Under the pieces are notes generated by a model. That model worked only from the letters and a program-made list of their open reading frames with translations, was not told the DNA's origin and made no database searches. The position numbers were made by a program, and so were the translations under genes. From CALCTE01 sp045585835 (GTDB lineage: Bacteria; Bacillota; Clostridia; Oscillospirales; CAG-272), in contig JAZMZG010000017.1 of assembly GCA_045585835.1 (NCBI GenBank), forward strand, positions 124,001-188,000: DNA of 64,000 nt, given 5' to 3'. Below are positions 22,073-32,167 of this stretch, one piece after another (within the stretch, counting starts at the first letter, position 1; each line of letters starts with the position of its first letter).

Positions 22073-25000
22073 ATGAAGAAAAGAATTGTGGCTTTATTTA
22101 TGGCACTTTCGCTTCTTGCATCTGTTTGCGTGTTTACAGCGAACGCTGACGAACCCGGCGTTGTTGTAAATTCGGCTTCGGAGCTTATCGATGCTCTCAA
22201 GACAGCAAACACACAGATAACGCTCGGAAGCGACATCGTACTTAACGAGGGTTACACCTTTGCGTACGATGAAACAAACGCCGTTATCATCGTAAGTGAT
22301 GCAAACGGCATAGTAGCAAAGGTCTCCACCGGCGAGGCCGAGGGCAGCACACCGGGAGCGGTTATCGAAGGCTCTCTCGATGCGCTTACCAAATGGACGC
22401 CCTTGGAAAACCTTAACGGCGCAGATATCGACGGTAACGGTCATACCATCAAAGGCCTTTACATCAACGGCGATAACAGCACGGGCGGAGCTTTTGTAAA
22501 GACGATTCGTGTTGGAGAATCGGTAAAGAATCTCAACTTCGAAAACTCACTCGTTATTACAAGCTACGTAACGCGTCCCGCTACGCTTACGTCTATGCTC
22601 TACGGTGATATTTACGATATGGAGTTCAAAAACTCCTTCGTCATCGGCAACCCCATCCAACAGTTCTATATGGCCGGCGGTGCGGTAGCGGCTATGTGGC
22701 CCACCGTGGACGGCACGACCGTAACCTACAGTCCTACTGCCGACGGAATCACCTTTGACGGCGCAGTATTTGCAAAGAGCACGGGCGCTACGTACGAAAT
22801 AAGCACCGGCGGTGTTATCGCTCATGTTAAGGGCGGTACCGTTAAGAACTGCGCAAACTACGGTACGGTCAAGACCATAAGCGGTTCTACTTACGCTGCG
22901 GGCGGTGTTATCGGCTTGGTCGAGCCAACCGGTTCGGGTGCAAGCACCTCAGGCGCAAACGGTGCCCCCAGAGATACGTTCATCTACAACAATGCAAACT
23001 ACGGTAAGATCGTTTCCAACAATACCGCTAATAAATATGCGGGCGGCGTTATCGGAAGAATTGACATCGTTTGGTCTGCAAGTCAGGACGTTTTGGTGCA
23101 CAACCTATATAACGCAGGCGAGATAGTAAACGGAAGAGAAGTTATCGGTCACATGAACAACGCTAACTCAAGCTCTCCCGTCGGCGATACGATGCTTCAT
23201 TACTGCTTTGCTCCCGCAACCGCAGAGAAAGAAGTTCTTTCTCCTTCAAGAGATTTTAACAAAGACGTTCTTACGATCGCCAAAGACACCAACCGTAAGA
23301 TGCTTGTATTCTTAAATCACGGCGCAACGGCTTACGAAGGTCTCAAAACTTGGAAGATAGACGGCGACGTATTGAAGATGACGGATACAGACGCCGTATA
23401 CGATGCAAACTTCGTTGCTAAAGACATTACGACGGATACGTCGCTTGACGATCTCACCATCGTGTCCGCTAAAGTGCTCAACAACGCCGAAATCGAAATC
23501 ACTTTCTCATTGGAAGTGCTTATGAATTACGGCGTATCTATGGCTATTTGTTACATAGATGAAGACGGAAATATTGCTAAAGACGGCGAGACTGATCTTC
23601 AATTTGCCTTAAACGGCAGATCCAACGGTTCAAAGAAGATCATCGCAAAGCTTGATAGCAGCGTAACCAAGACCATGGCGGAAATCGTCAATATAGCAGG
23701 CTACGAGGAAGCAGGCTATGAGCTTATGTTCTGCATCGAGGGTCTTCCCACGGATGCTATAGCTACTCGTATCCCCGGCGAGATCGAAGAGATCTCTGCG
23801 GTATACGGCAAGAAGAACCTTGTAGCAACAGCAACGGATCCCTACGGTGTGCTTGACAGATACTACATCGAGCTTACGGGAACAGAGAACGCAAGCGTGG
23901 CTTACACGGAAGACACAAAGCTTCCCGAGCCCTCCAACTCGAAGCTTGACGTCAACCCCGCTCCCATAGTCAGCCTTGATCCTGTAAACACGGACGGCGT
24001 TTCGATCCTCTCTGCGAAAGTCATAAACAAAACGCAGATCGAAATCGAATTCTCCGAGGCGGTTGCGAAGAAAGCCGATTTCTTTGCAGCTATCCGTTAT
24101 ACAGATAATAAGCTTGTTCCTCAGATGGAAGGCGAAACTCCCCTCCAATTCTACGGCAATCTGTCTCTTGACGGAACAAACAAGGGTATCTTCACGTACG
24201 ATCCCGCACAAAACGGCGGTAAGACTCTCTTCGACGTTCTTATAAGAACGGGCTACGAAACGGAAGTTTACTCCGTATACTTCTGCATAGAGGGACTTCC
24301 CATCGAAGAAGAAGACTACGAGCATCAAGTAGGCTACATTGATAATATCACCTCCGCAGACGGCACGAAGCTTCTCTCTGCGGTGGTTGCAAGTGAAACA
24401 GACGCTTCACACGAAGGCTACTACATCGCAATTACCAACGGTATAGCTGCCGCTCCCGAGGATTACGACCCCAACGCTCCCGACTTCGACAACGTTCCCG
24501 ATGACGGTGTTAAGATCGTATCAGCAAAGGTTATAAGCAAGACCGAGATAGAGATCACCTTCTCCGAGCCCGTAAAGAGAACGGGTAATGTATGGAGAGG
24601 TATTCGTTACACGGATCTTGGCCTTAACTTAGTAAAGGACGACAGCACATTCCTCCAATGGTTCACCAGCATCACTGCTTCGGCTGATCCCACAAAGGTT
24701 GTCCTTACTTACACTCCCGGTGCAGACGGAAAAACCCTTTACGATATACTTACAATGAAGGGCTACGAGGATAAGGGATACTACGTTGTATGCGGCTTTG
24801 AAGGAATGGATACCGCAGGCGCAAACAAGAACGTAGGTTACGTCGATAACTTCGCATCTGCAAGCGATCCCACCAAGTTCCTCGGCGCAAACAAATCAAG
24901 CTCGGACGGTATCTTCGATAAATGCTACGCTCCCATTGAGGATATCGAAGTTGCTAAACCCGAAGAGGTTCGCTTACCCGACTTCACAGTTCCCGAGGGA

Positions 25001-28000
25001 AGCCTCAAGATCGAATCTGCAAAGGCTATAAACGAAACGCAGATTGAGATCACCTTCTCCGAAGCGGTTACGGTTTCAACGTCTCCTTACTGTGCTATCC
25101 GTTATATTGACGCGGATTTGAACAAAAAGTCTGAAAGCGGCAAAGTTCTTCAGTTTGAAGGTAACATTGAATTTAACGGTAAGACGGCAACCTTCACATA
25201 CAAACCGACAGGATACGGCAACGAAGGTAAGTCCCTCTACGAAGTACTTACCTTAAGAGGTAGAGAAGACAAAGGCTACTTCGTTGCGTTTGTAATCGAA
25301 GGTAAGCCGATTGACGGATTTGACGGAACCTACCAAAGCAGCCTCATTGATAATATCGTTTCCACTGCTGATTCAACTAGACTCCTTGCTGCAAACAAGG
25401 CTTTGGCTGACGGTATTTACGATGCTTGCTACGCTCCCATTGATGACGTAGAAAATGCGAAGCCCGCTCCCGTAGATCCTACTTTGCCTCCTGACTACTC
25501 GGTTCCCGAGGGAAGCCTCAAGATCGAGTCAGTTAAGGCGCTTAACCAATTCGAACTCGAAATCACCTTCTCCGAAGAAGTTAAGCTCGTAGGTAACGTG
25601 TTCAGAGGTATTCGTTACACTGACAATCAGTTTAAGCTGAAATCGGATAACGGTGTGGTTTTACAGTACACTGCTTCTTCCTTTACGATAAACGGCAATA
25701 AGGCAACGTTCAAGTACGATCCCGATGCAAATAGTGGCAAGAGCCTTTATGATATACTTACAATGAAGGGCTACGAAGATAAAGGATACTACGTTTCCAT
25801 GTGCCTTGAAGGACTTGCAAGCTCTTCGATTGCAGAGCCGCTTTACGGATACGTTGACAACATCGTATCGGTAGCAGATCCCACAAAGTCACTCGTAGCT
25901 AACAAGCCTGCTGACAGCGGCGTAATATACGACGGGCACTACGCTCCCATTACGGATATTGAGAAATCACGTCCTCCCAAGCCCGGTGAGAACACAGAAG
26001 CTCCCACGGTTGACATGACTCCCACGGAAAACGGTATCACGATCGAATCCGCAAAGGTCATAAACGAAACGCAGATCGAGGTTACTTTCTCCGAGCCCGT
26101 TACGAAGCTTAGCGGCGTTTGGGCGGGTATCCGTTACACAAACAGCGCACTTAAGATTGCACAAGACCTTTCACTTGAAGATCCTAACCTCCAATTCTAT
26201 AGCAGTTCATTCACCTTCGACGGCACGAACAAAGCAATATTCACGTTCGTTCCTTCCGATAACAGATGCCTTTACGACATACTTAACCGCAGAGGCTATG
26301 AGAAGAAGAACTACTTCGTATATTTCTGCATCGAAGGTCTTCCTTCAAATGCAATCCCCGCTCCCGTACACGGCTACATCGATAACATCACAAGCCTTGA
26401 CGGAACAAAGCTTCTTGCTTCCAACAAGCCCAGTCCCGACAAGAAAGGCTTGTACGACGGCTACTACGTAGAAATCGAAGACGGTGAGCTTTCCAAGCCC
26501 GCAGATTACGTAAAGAAACCCTTCTATGACGTAGAAGCGCTTTCCGCAACCTTGCTTAACGATAAGGAAATCGAAGTTACGTTCTCCGAACCCGTTAACC
26601 TCGTTGGCAGCATATTCAAGGGTATCCGTTACGTTGACGAGAACAACAATCTCCAAAAAGACGGTTCTACTTATCTCCAGTTTGAGTTAGACGCAAGATT
26701 CAACAACTCCAGAAAAGCTATCTTCAAACTTAAAGATAACAGCACTCTCACGATGGCAGAGATCTTAAGTTTCAAGGGTTATGAAGATAAGGGCTACAAG
26801 ATTGCAATCTGCATCGAGGGTCTTCCCACATCTCAAATCATAGATCCTATAAAGGGATACGTTGATAACGTACAGACTTACGACGGAAGAGGAATGCTTA
26901 TCGCTAATAAGGTTTCCGGCCAAGCAAGCGATAAGATATACGATGGTGTATACCTCGAAATTCAAAATCAAGAAAACGTTTCGATAGAGTTCACGGAAGA
27001 TACACCTCTTCCCACTCCCGAGATTCCCAAAATTCCTCTTGATCCCGATATTCTTGCCGTTCCCGACGACGGCCTTAAAGTATTAAGCTGTAAGGTACTC
27101 AACTCCACTCAGATCGAGTTCACGTTCTCCGAGTCTGTCGAAACCATCGGCTTCTACTTCAGAGGTATTCGTTACGTTAACAGAAATCTCGGCTTGAGAA
27201 CCGATAACGGCAAATATCTCCAATGGGATTTCGGCACCCCCGTCATCGAAGGAAACAAGATGATATTCCAATGGGGCAAAACGGACATTACCATGGTCGA
27301 CGTCCTCAACATGAAGGGCTATGAAGACAGTGGCTACTACTTGACATTCTGCTTCGAAGGCTATACCAACAGCGCTATCGGCTCCTATAAGGTCGGATAC
27401 GTTGATAATATTATAGGAAGCAAATCAAAGAAGAAGCTTGGCGCAAACAAACCTAACCCTGATGGTATTTACGACGGTTTCTACACCGAAATAACAGGTC
27501 TTGAGAATCTCAAGATAGCAGGTCCCAAACCCGGCGAAGTTCCGATTAAGAAGCGTCCCAACTTCACTCTTGTGAGTGCAACGGTAATCAACCCCTCGCA
27601 GATAGAGCTTATCTTCTCCGAACCCGTTATGCGTAACAGCAACTTCTTTGCAGCAGTTCGTTACACGAATGCGGATATGGTAGTTCAACAGGATAAGTCC
27701 TTGACTGAACCTTACCTTCAGTTTACGGGAAGCTCCTTGTTCGACGGTTCCGAAAGAGTTATTTGGACCTTGAGCGCTTCAAGCACAAAGTCCCTTTACG
27801 AAATACTTAACTTCAAGGGTTATGAAAACAAGGGATATAAGCTTTACTTCTGTATCGAGGGTCTTCCCTCCACTAAGGCAACCAAGGAACCCGGTTACAT
27901 CGACAACATTACCTCTATCGACGGTAAGAAGCTTCTTAAGGGTACTCCCAAGAGAGCTGAAAAGGGCGGTGTATACGACGGTGTATACGTCAAGATCAAT

Positions 28001-29122
28001 GACATTGATAAAGCGAAGCCCATTGAGGTTCCCGATCTTGAAGGAATCTACGTTGACCAAATCGAAGCACTTTCCAATTATAAGCTTGAGCTCTTGTTCT
28101 CCGAGCCCGTATATATCGTAGGTATGGGTACAGAGGCTACACAGTACAACGCTCTCAAGGCATGTGTACGCTACGTTGATCCCAAGACTTACGCAGTCGT
28201 TAAATACAACGGCAAGGTAATGGAATTCAGCGCTGACCTGTACGTAGAAGACGGCAGCACGATAGCAACCTTTGAGCTCAGAAGCGACGAGATCACATTC
28301 AAAGACCTCTTTGATATGGTAGGTTACGAGGATCTTAAGGAAACCGCAATCCCCGTTCTCTGTCTTGAGGGTACGGAAGATAAGAAGCTTCTCCCCTTAC
28401 CTTATCCCGGATACGTTGATAACATTCAGAATGTTGACGGCACGAATATGCTTACTGCTATGATTGCCAACAACAACGGTGTAAACGACGTTTGGATCGC
28501 AACCGCTGATGAAATCAAGTTTGAGATAAGAAAGACGGAAATTGAGCAGCTCAAGGAAATCCTTGCTTCAAGTAAGCTCACCTCCGCTGACCTCGATGCA
28601 CTTAATGCTATGGACGAAGCTACACTCAAGAAGACGCTTACCAAAGCTAAAGAGCTTATCGAAGGTCTTAAATCGGGCGAAATGACCGAAGCAGGTGTTG
28701 CGGCGTTCGACAAACTTCTTTCCAAGAACGGCATTGATAACGCAGAAAAAGTTAAGGCTATGATGTTCACGGTCGGCGAGACCTTCAACATCGGATTCCC
28801 CGCACTTTTGAATCTCGACGTAAGTGAGAGAGAGTATAGTGCCGCTGATACGGTTTACGTTTACAAGGTAAATGCAGACGGTACGGTTTCCGAGATTGCA
28901 CAAAGAGATCTCACCGTTTACGTTGCAGACGAGATCATCACGAGAGTTGAATTTGCTGACAGCGTTATAGGCGATTACTTCGTAACGAACGCTCGCCTTG
29001 AGCTGCCTCAGCCCTTCAACCCCGCAATCATTGCATACATCGCAATCGCAGTGATGGTACTTGCAATCGTCGGTCTTGTAATCTTCCTCGTTGTTAAAAA
29101 CAAAAAAGAGAAGAAAGCATAA
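22073..29122 (+). CDS. Giant surface-anchored protein with ten tandem repeat domains
   Basis: A 2349-residue protein. A signal peptide (LFMALSLLASVCVFTANA) is followed by an N-terminal beta-helix/GLUG-like region of about 430 residues (NGADIDGNGHTIKGLYI, GGVIGLVEP). Ten tandem domains of about 163-182 residues run from residue 459 to about 2140, each opening with a variant of I-SAKVIN-TQIEITFSEPV, then IRYTD, LYDIL-KGYE-KGY, FCIEGLP and GYVDNI. A helical stalk and a C-terminal membrane segment (IAIAVMVLAIVGLVIFLVV) with a KNKKEKKA tail end it. No LPXTG motif, so anchoring is by the membrane helix. The domains look like Big/Ig-type beta sandwiches; adhesion is an inference. It is transcribed alone. 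Confidence 0.88.
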   Translation: MKKRIVALFMALSLLASVCVFTANADEPGVVVNSASELIDALKTANTQITLGSDIVLNEGYTFAYDETNAVIIVSDANGIVAKVSTGEAEGSTPGAVIEGSLDALTKWTPLENLNGADIDGNGHTIKGLYINGDNSTGGAFVKTIRVGESVKNLNFENSLVITSYVTRPATLTSMLYGDIYDMEFKNSFVIGNPIQQFYMAGGAVAAMWPTVDGTTVTYSPTADGITFDGAVFAKSTGATYEISTGGVIAHVKGGTVKNCANYGTVKTISGSTYAAGGVIGLVEPTGSGASTSGANGAPRDTFIYNNANYGKIVSNNTANKYAGGVIGRIDIVWSASQDVLVHNLYNAGEIVNGREVIGHMNNANSSSPVGDTMLHYCFAPATAEKEVLSPSRDFNKDVLTIAKDTNRKMLVFLNHGATAYEGLKTWKIDGDVLKMTDTDAVYDANFVAKDITTDTSLDDLTIVSAKVLNNAEIEITFSLEVLMNYGVSMAICYIDEDGNIAKDGETDLQFALNGRSNGSKKIIAKLDSSVTKTMAEIVNIAGYEEAGYELMFCIEGLPTDAIATRIPGEIEEISAVYGKKNLVATATDPYGVLDRYYIELTGTENASVAYTEDTKLPEPSNSKLDVNPAPIVSLDPVNTDGVSILSAKVINKTQIEIEFSEAVAKKADFFAAIRYTDNKLVPQMEGETPLQFYGNLSLDGTNKGIFTYDPAQNGGKTLFDVLIRTGYETEVYSVYFCIEGLPIEEEDYEHQVGYIDNITSADGTKLLSAVVASETDASHEGYYIAITNGIAAAPEDYDPNAPDFDNVPDDGVKIVSAKVISKTEIEITFSEPVKRTGNVWRGIRYTDLGLNLVKDDSTFLQWFTSITASADPTKVVLTYTPGADGKTLYDILTMKGYEDKGYYVVCGFEGMDTAGANKNVGYVDNFASASDPTKFLGANKSSSDGIFDKCYAPIEDIEVAKPEEVRLPDFTVPEGSLKIESAKAINETQIEITFSEAVTVSTSPYCAIRYIDADLNKKSESGKVLQFEGNIEFNGKTATFTYKPTGYGNEGKSLYEVLTLRGREDKGYFVAFVIEGKPIDGFDGTYQSSLIDNIVSTADSTRLLAANKALADGIYDACYAPIDDVENAKPAPVDPTLPPDYSVPEGSLKIESVKALNQFELEITFSEEVKLVGNVFRGIRYTDNQFKLKSDNGVVLQYTASSFTINGNKATFKYDPDANSGKSLYDILTMKGYEDKGYYVSMCLEGLASSSIAEPLYGYVDNIVSVADPTKSLVANKPADSGVIYDGHYAPITDIEKSRPPKPGENTEAPTVDMTPTENGITIESAKVINETQIEVTFSEPVTKLSGVWAGIRYTNSALKIAQDLSLEDPNLQFYSSSFTFDGTNKAIFTFVPSDNRCLYDILNRRGYEKKNYFVYFCIEGLPSNAIPAPVHGYIDNITSLDGTKLLASNKPSPDKKGLYDGYYVEIEDGELSKPADYVKKPFYDVEALSATLLNDKEIEVTFSEPVNLVGSIFKGIRYVDENNNLQKDGSTYLQFELDARFNNSRKAIFKLKDNSTLTMAEILSFKGYEDKGYKIAICIEGLPTSQIIDPIKGYVDNVQTYDGRGMLIANKVSGQASDKIYDGVYLEIQNQENVSIEFTEDTPLPTPEIPKIPLDPDILAVPDDGLKVLSCKVLNSTQIEFTFSESVETIGFYFRGIRYVNRNLGLRTDNGKYLQWDFGTPVIEGNKMIFQWGKTDITMVDVLNMKGYEDSGYYLTFCFEGYTNSAIGSYKVGYVDNIIGSKSKKKLGANKPNPDGIYDGFYTEITGLENLKIAGPKPGEVPIKKRPNFTLVSATVINPSQIELIFSEPVMRNSNFFAAVRYTNADMVVQQDKSLTEPYLQFTGSSLFDGSERVIWTLSASSTKSLYEILNFKGYENKGYKLYFCIEGLPSTKATKEPGYIDNITSIDGKKLLKGTPKRAEKGGVYDGVYVKINDIDKAKPIEVPDLEGIYVDQIEALSNYKLELLFSEPVYIVGMGTEATQYNALKACVRYVDPKTYAVVKYNGKVMEFSADLYVEDGSTIATFELRSDEITFKDLFDMVGYEDLKETAIPVLCLEGTEDKKLLPLPYPGYVDNIQNVDGTNMLTAMIANNNGVNDVWIATADEIKFEIRKTEIEQLKEILASSKLTSADLDALNAMDEATLKKTLTKAKELIEGLKSGEMTEAGVAAFDKLLSKNGIDNAEKVKAMMFTVGETFNIGFPALLNLDVSEREYSAADTVYVYKVNADGTVSEIAQRDLTVYVADEIITRVEFADSVIGDYFVTNARLELPQPFNPAIIAYIAIAVMVLAIVGLVIFLVVKNKKEKKA
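23448..28500 (+). repeat. Ten tandem domain repeats within the giant surface protein
   Basis: Units begin near 23448, 23993, 24503, 24995, 25508, 26030, 26525, 27068, 27557 and 28046. Most are 490-550 bases. Units 3 and 5 share an almost identical stretch (around 24748 and 25748), and units 4 and 5 open with the same GAGGGAAGCCTCAAGATCGA, which points to recent internal duplication. Unit 1 is the most diverged (TFSLEV in place of TFSEPV), and unit 10 has an insertion after VYIVGMGTEATQYNAL. Confidence 0.85.
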
Positions 29123-29150
29123 GCCGCGGCAATAAAAGCTAAACAAATTT

Positions 29151-29176
29151 GGGCGGACCTCGAAAGAGGCCCGCCC
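29151..29176 (+). terminator. Terminator of the giant surface protein gene
   Basis: GGGCGG-A-CCTC, GAAA loop, GAGG-C-CCGCCC, followed by GATTTTTATT. Confidence 0.85.
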
Positions 29177-29203
29177 GATTTTTATTGGTGCGATCAGTTT
29201 TTA

Positions 29204-29232
29204 TTGACAAGCAAAGAGCAATATTATATAAT
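29204..29232 (+). promoter_or_regulatory. Perfect-consensus sigma-A promoter for the esterase-acyltransferase operon
   Basis: TTGACA and TATAAT, both exact, with a 17-base spacer, 37 bases before the start codon. Confidence 0.8.
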
Positions 29233-29269
29233 ATATATGAAGATAAACTGTGAAAAAGGAGGGTTTTAT

Positions 29270-31438
29270 ATGGCATTTCCCAAAAAGTTTATACGCAAGC
29301 GGCTTGAGAAAAATTTAGACCGCACAGAGTCCCTCCCACTTTCAAAGCTACGTCAAAAGCAAGACCTTTTAGGTAAGCTTCTTGCTTATACAGAACGCAA
29401 AAAATGTGCCGGAAAGGAGCTCTCTTTCCCTACTTTTAAAGCAGTATTCATATCTCCCGACGAAGAAAAATCAGACGGCGTGGTGCTATATCTGCACGGC
29501 GGCGGCTTTACTTGCGGCGGTATTGAATACGCTAAGGGATTTGCAAGCGTGATAGCGTCCGCTACGGGCATAAAAGTTTTTGCGCCTGCGTATAGGCTCG
29601 CTCCCGAATATAAATTCCCCGCCGCTTTGGACGATTGCGAAGAAGCCTACGAATATCTGCTTTCAATCGGATATAAGCCAAGTCAGATTATATTTGCAGG
29701 TGAAAGTGCAGGTGGCGGACTTATTTATTCGCTTTGCCTCAGACTTAAAGAAAAAGGCAGAGAACTTCCCGCCGCACTCCTTGCCATATCCCCTTGGGTA
29801 GACCTTACTCAGTCGGGCAAATCATACGAGTATAACTTAAAAAACGACCCCACCCTGACAAAAGAGCGTCTTGACTTCTTTGCGGGTGCGTATACGGATG
29901 ACAAAACCTATCCCCTTGTATCCCCCGTTTTCGCCGACCTTACGGGTATGCCGCCATCGCTTATTTTTTCGGGTGGCGGTGAAATAATGCTCGACGATGC
30001 AATTGTTCTTGCAAAAAAGCTCACAGAGCGCGGTTGTGAGGTGAGCCACCATATAGCGAAGGATATGTGGCACGCATACGTGCTTTACAGACTCAAAGAA
30101 TATGCCGACGACTATGAGCAGATAAAAACGTTTTTTATGCGTTTTTTGAAAGCCGCAGGCGGCGAGCAAAGCGATTGGCTCCGCCTTGACAACGCCGCTA
30201 AAATATATCCTGCCGCCAAACGACGCGATTGGACAAATCTTTTCAGGCTTTCCTTCACGTTTGACGATAATATTGACGAAAAGGTGCTAAACAGCGCTTT
30301 GGAAGTAACCGTCAAGCGTTTCCCTTCTATTGCGGTAAAGCTCGGCAAAGGGCTTTTCTGGTATTATTTGGAGAGGATTCCGAATGCACCCAAAATATCG
30401 GAGGAAAAATCTTATCCCACCGCAAAAATGACAAATAAAGAGGTCTGCGAATGCGCATTCCGAGTAATAGCGTATAAAAACAGACTTGCGGTTGAATTTT
30501 TCCACGCACTTACCGACGGCACGGGCGGTCTTATATTCCTAAAAAGCCTTGCCGCAGAATATACCGAACAAAAATACGGTGTTAAAATCCCTTTCGAAAA
30601 CGGCGTTTTGGATAGACGTGAAAATCCGTCGGAAAGCGAGCTTGAGGACAGTTTCCCAAAATACGCAGGACAGGTCAGCGCAAGCAGACGGGAGTCTACG
30701 CCTTTTCACAATAAAGGCACGAAGGAGCCCGACGGATTTATAAACCTTACTTGCTTTAAGGCACCCCTTTCACAAGTAAAAGCTGTTGCAAAAGCGCAAG
30801 GAGTAAGCATAACCGTAATTATGTGCGCCCTTATGATGCAAGCCTTTACCGAGATTCAAAACCAAGCGGTGTCCAACAAAAAGAAATATAAGCCAATAAA
30901 GGTGCTTGTGCCCGTAAACCTCAGAAGTCTTTTCCCGAGCAACACCTTACGTAATTTTGCGCTTTATATAACGCCCGAGATAAATCCCAAAATGGGCGAC
31001 TACAGCTTTGAAGAAATTTGCCAAACCGTAAATCACCAAATCGCCGTTGACTTAACGCCAAAGCGTATGTGTGCAAAATTTACGACCAACGTCCTATCGG
31101 AGCAGAGCTTTATTTTAAGAATAATGCCTTTGTTTATCAAAAATATTGCAATGCGCATCGTATTTTACTTATTCGGTGAAAACAAATCCTGTATATGTAT
31201 GTCAAATCTCGGCCGTTTGGAGATACCGAAAGAGCTTGAGGAGAGGATAGTAAGAGGTGATTTTATCCTCGGCAAACAAGCGGCTATACCGCACGGTTGC
31301 GGAATTATGAGCGTTGGCGATACGGTATACATCAATTTCACGCGCACGATTAAAGAAGCAAACCTCGAAAGCGCTTTCTACAGGGCTTTAAAAAATGTCG
31401 GTATCGAAGCCGAACTTGAAAGCAACGCAAGAAACTAA
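29270..31438 (+). CDS. Fusion of an HSL-type alpha/beta hydrolase with a condensation-like (HxxxDG) acyltransferase domain
   Basis: A 722-residue, two-domain protein. The first 300 residues are a hormone-sensitive-lipase-type esterase: oxyanion motif LYLHGGGFTCGG, nucleophile in FAGESAGGGL, and a catalytic His in DMWHAYVLY. The remaining 420 residues resemble alcohol acetyltransferase/condensation domains, with an intact HALTDGTGG motif near residue 405. The start MAFPKKFIRK follows AAAAGGAGG; the frame is open further upstream but enters the promoter. A DUF6320 gene follows within 20 bases. The natural substrate is unknown; attaching or removing an acyl group on a cell-envelope molecule is an inference. 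Confidence 0.85.
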   Translation: MAFPKKFIRKRLEKNLDRTESLPLSKLRQKQDLLGKLLAYTERKKCAGKELSFPTFKAVFISPDEEKSDGVVLYLHGGGFTCGGIEYAKGFASVIASATGIKVFAPAYRLAPEYKFPAALDDCEEAYEYLLSIGYKPSQIIFAGESAGGGLIYSLCLRLKEKGRELPAALLAISPWVDLTQSGKSYEYNLKNDPTLTKERLDFFAGAYTDDKTYPLVSPVFADLTGMPPSLIFSGGGEIMLDDAIVLAKKLTERGCEVSHHIAKDMWHAYVLYRLKEYADDYEQIKTFFMRFLKAAGGEQSDWLRLDNAAKIYPAAKRRDWTNLFRLSFTFDDNIDEKVLNSALEVTVKRFPSIAVKLGKGLFWYYLERIPNAPKISEEKSYPTAKMTNKEVCECAFRVIAYKNRLAVEFFHALTDGTGGLIFLKSLAAEYTEQKYGVKIPFENGVLDRRENPSESELEDSFPKYAGQVSASRRESTPFHNKGTKEPDGFINLTCFKAPLSQVKAVAKAQGVSITVIMCALMMQAFTEIQNQAVSNKKKYKPIKVLVPVNLRSLFPSNTLRNFALYITPEINPKMGDYSFEEICQTVNHQIAVDLTPKRMCAKFTTNVLSEQSFILRIMPLFIKNIAMRIVFYLFGENKSCICMSNLGRLEIPKELEERIVRGDFILGKQAAIPHGCGIMSVGDTVYINFTRTIKEANLESAFYRALKNVGIEAELESNARN

Positions 31439-31457
31439 ACGGAAAGGAGTGTATTGT

Positions 31458-32153
31458 ATGTATTGTATAAAATGCGGCGCAAAGCTTGATGACAGCGAAG
31501 GAAAATGCCCTCTCTGCCAAACACCCGTATATAATCCGTTTATCGAAATTCCGCAAAAGGAAAGACTTTACCCCGAGCACGTGGAAAAGCGTGAAACCGT
31601 CAGCAAATTCGGCGCACTGTTTATCGTTACGACGATATTTTTGCTTGCCGTGGTTTTGACGCTCATTACCGATTTGGGCATTTCGGGAAAAATCACTTGG
31701 TCGGGATACTCCGTGACGTCCGTTTTGCTTGCGTATATCATAGCGGTTTTGCCTATGTGGTTTTCGTTTCCGAATCCCGTAATATTCGTCCCCTGTGATT
31801 TTGCGGCGGTTGCGGCTTTCTTGTGGTATATCGAATATGCTACGGGCGGCAAGTGGTTTTTTACCTTTGCTATGCCCGCAACCCTCATGCTGCTTTTGAT
31901 AGTACAGCCCGTTATCACTCTGCGCAAATATGTCAAAAAAGGCGCCCTTTACGTATACGGCGGTGCGTGTATCGGCTTTGGCGCATATCTTCTCGGCGTA
32001 GAGCTTTTTATGAATTATACCTTCGGTATCAAAAAATTCCTTGCTTGGTCGCAATACCCGCTTATTGCGATGACGATTATAGGTATGATGCTTATTGTTA
32101 TCGCAATATGTAAGCCAATGCGCGAATCATTAAAAAAGAAATTCTTTATTTGA
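31458..32153 (+). CDS. DUF6320-type membrane protein with N-terminal zinc ribbon
   Basis: A 231-residue protein beginning with a zinc ribbon (MYCIKCGAKL, then KCPLCQTPVYNP), then about six membrane segments, among them LFIVTTIFLLAVVLTLI, VTSVLLAYIIAVLPMWF, FFTFAMPATLMLLLIV and AMTIIGMMLIVIAI. DUF6320 proteins commonly sit beside condensation-like acyltransferases. Here it follows the fusion gene with 19 bases between, and AAAGGAG before the ATG. It may supply the membrane partner or acyl-donor route for that enzyme; this is inferred from neighbourhood. Confidence 0.75.
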   Translation: MYCIKCGAKLDDSEGKCPLCQTPVYNPFIEIPQKERLYPEHVEKRETVSKFGALFIVTTIFLLAVVLTLITDLGISGKITWSGYSVTSVLLAYIIAVLPMWFSFPNPVIFVPCDFAAVAAFLWYIEYATGGKWFFTFAMPATLMLLLIVQPVITLRKYVKKGALYVYGGACIGFGAYLLGVELFMNYTFGIKKFLAWSQYPLIAMTIIGMMLIVIAICKPMRESLKKKFFI

Positions 32154-32167
32154 ACTGATATGAAAAA

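Noticed and set aside
23630..24328. 232-codon minus-strand ORF inside the giant surface protein gene
   Set aside because: It is a shadow of repetitive coding sequence; similar antisense frames recur in each repeat unit.
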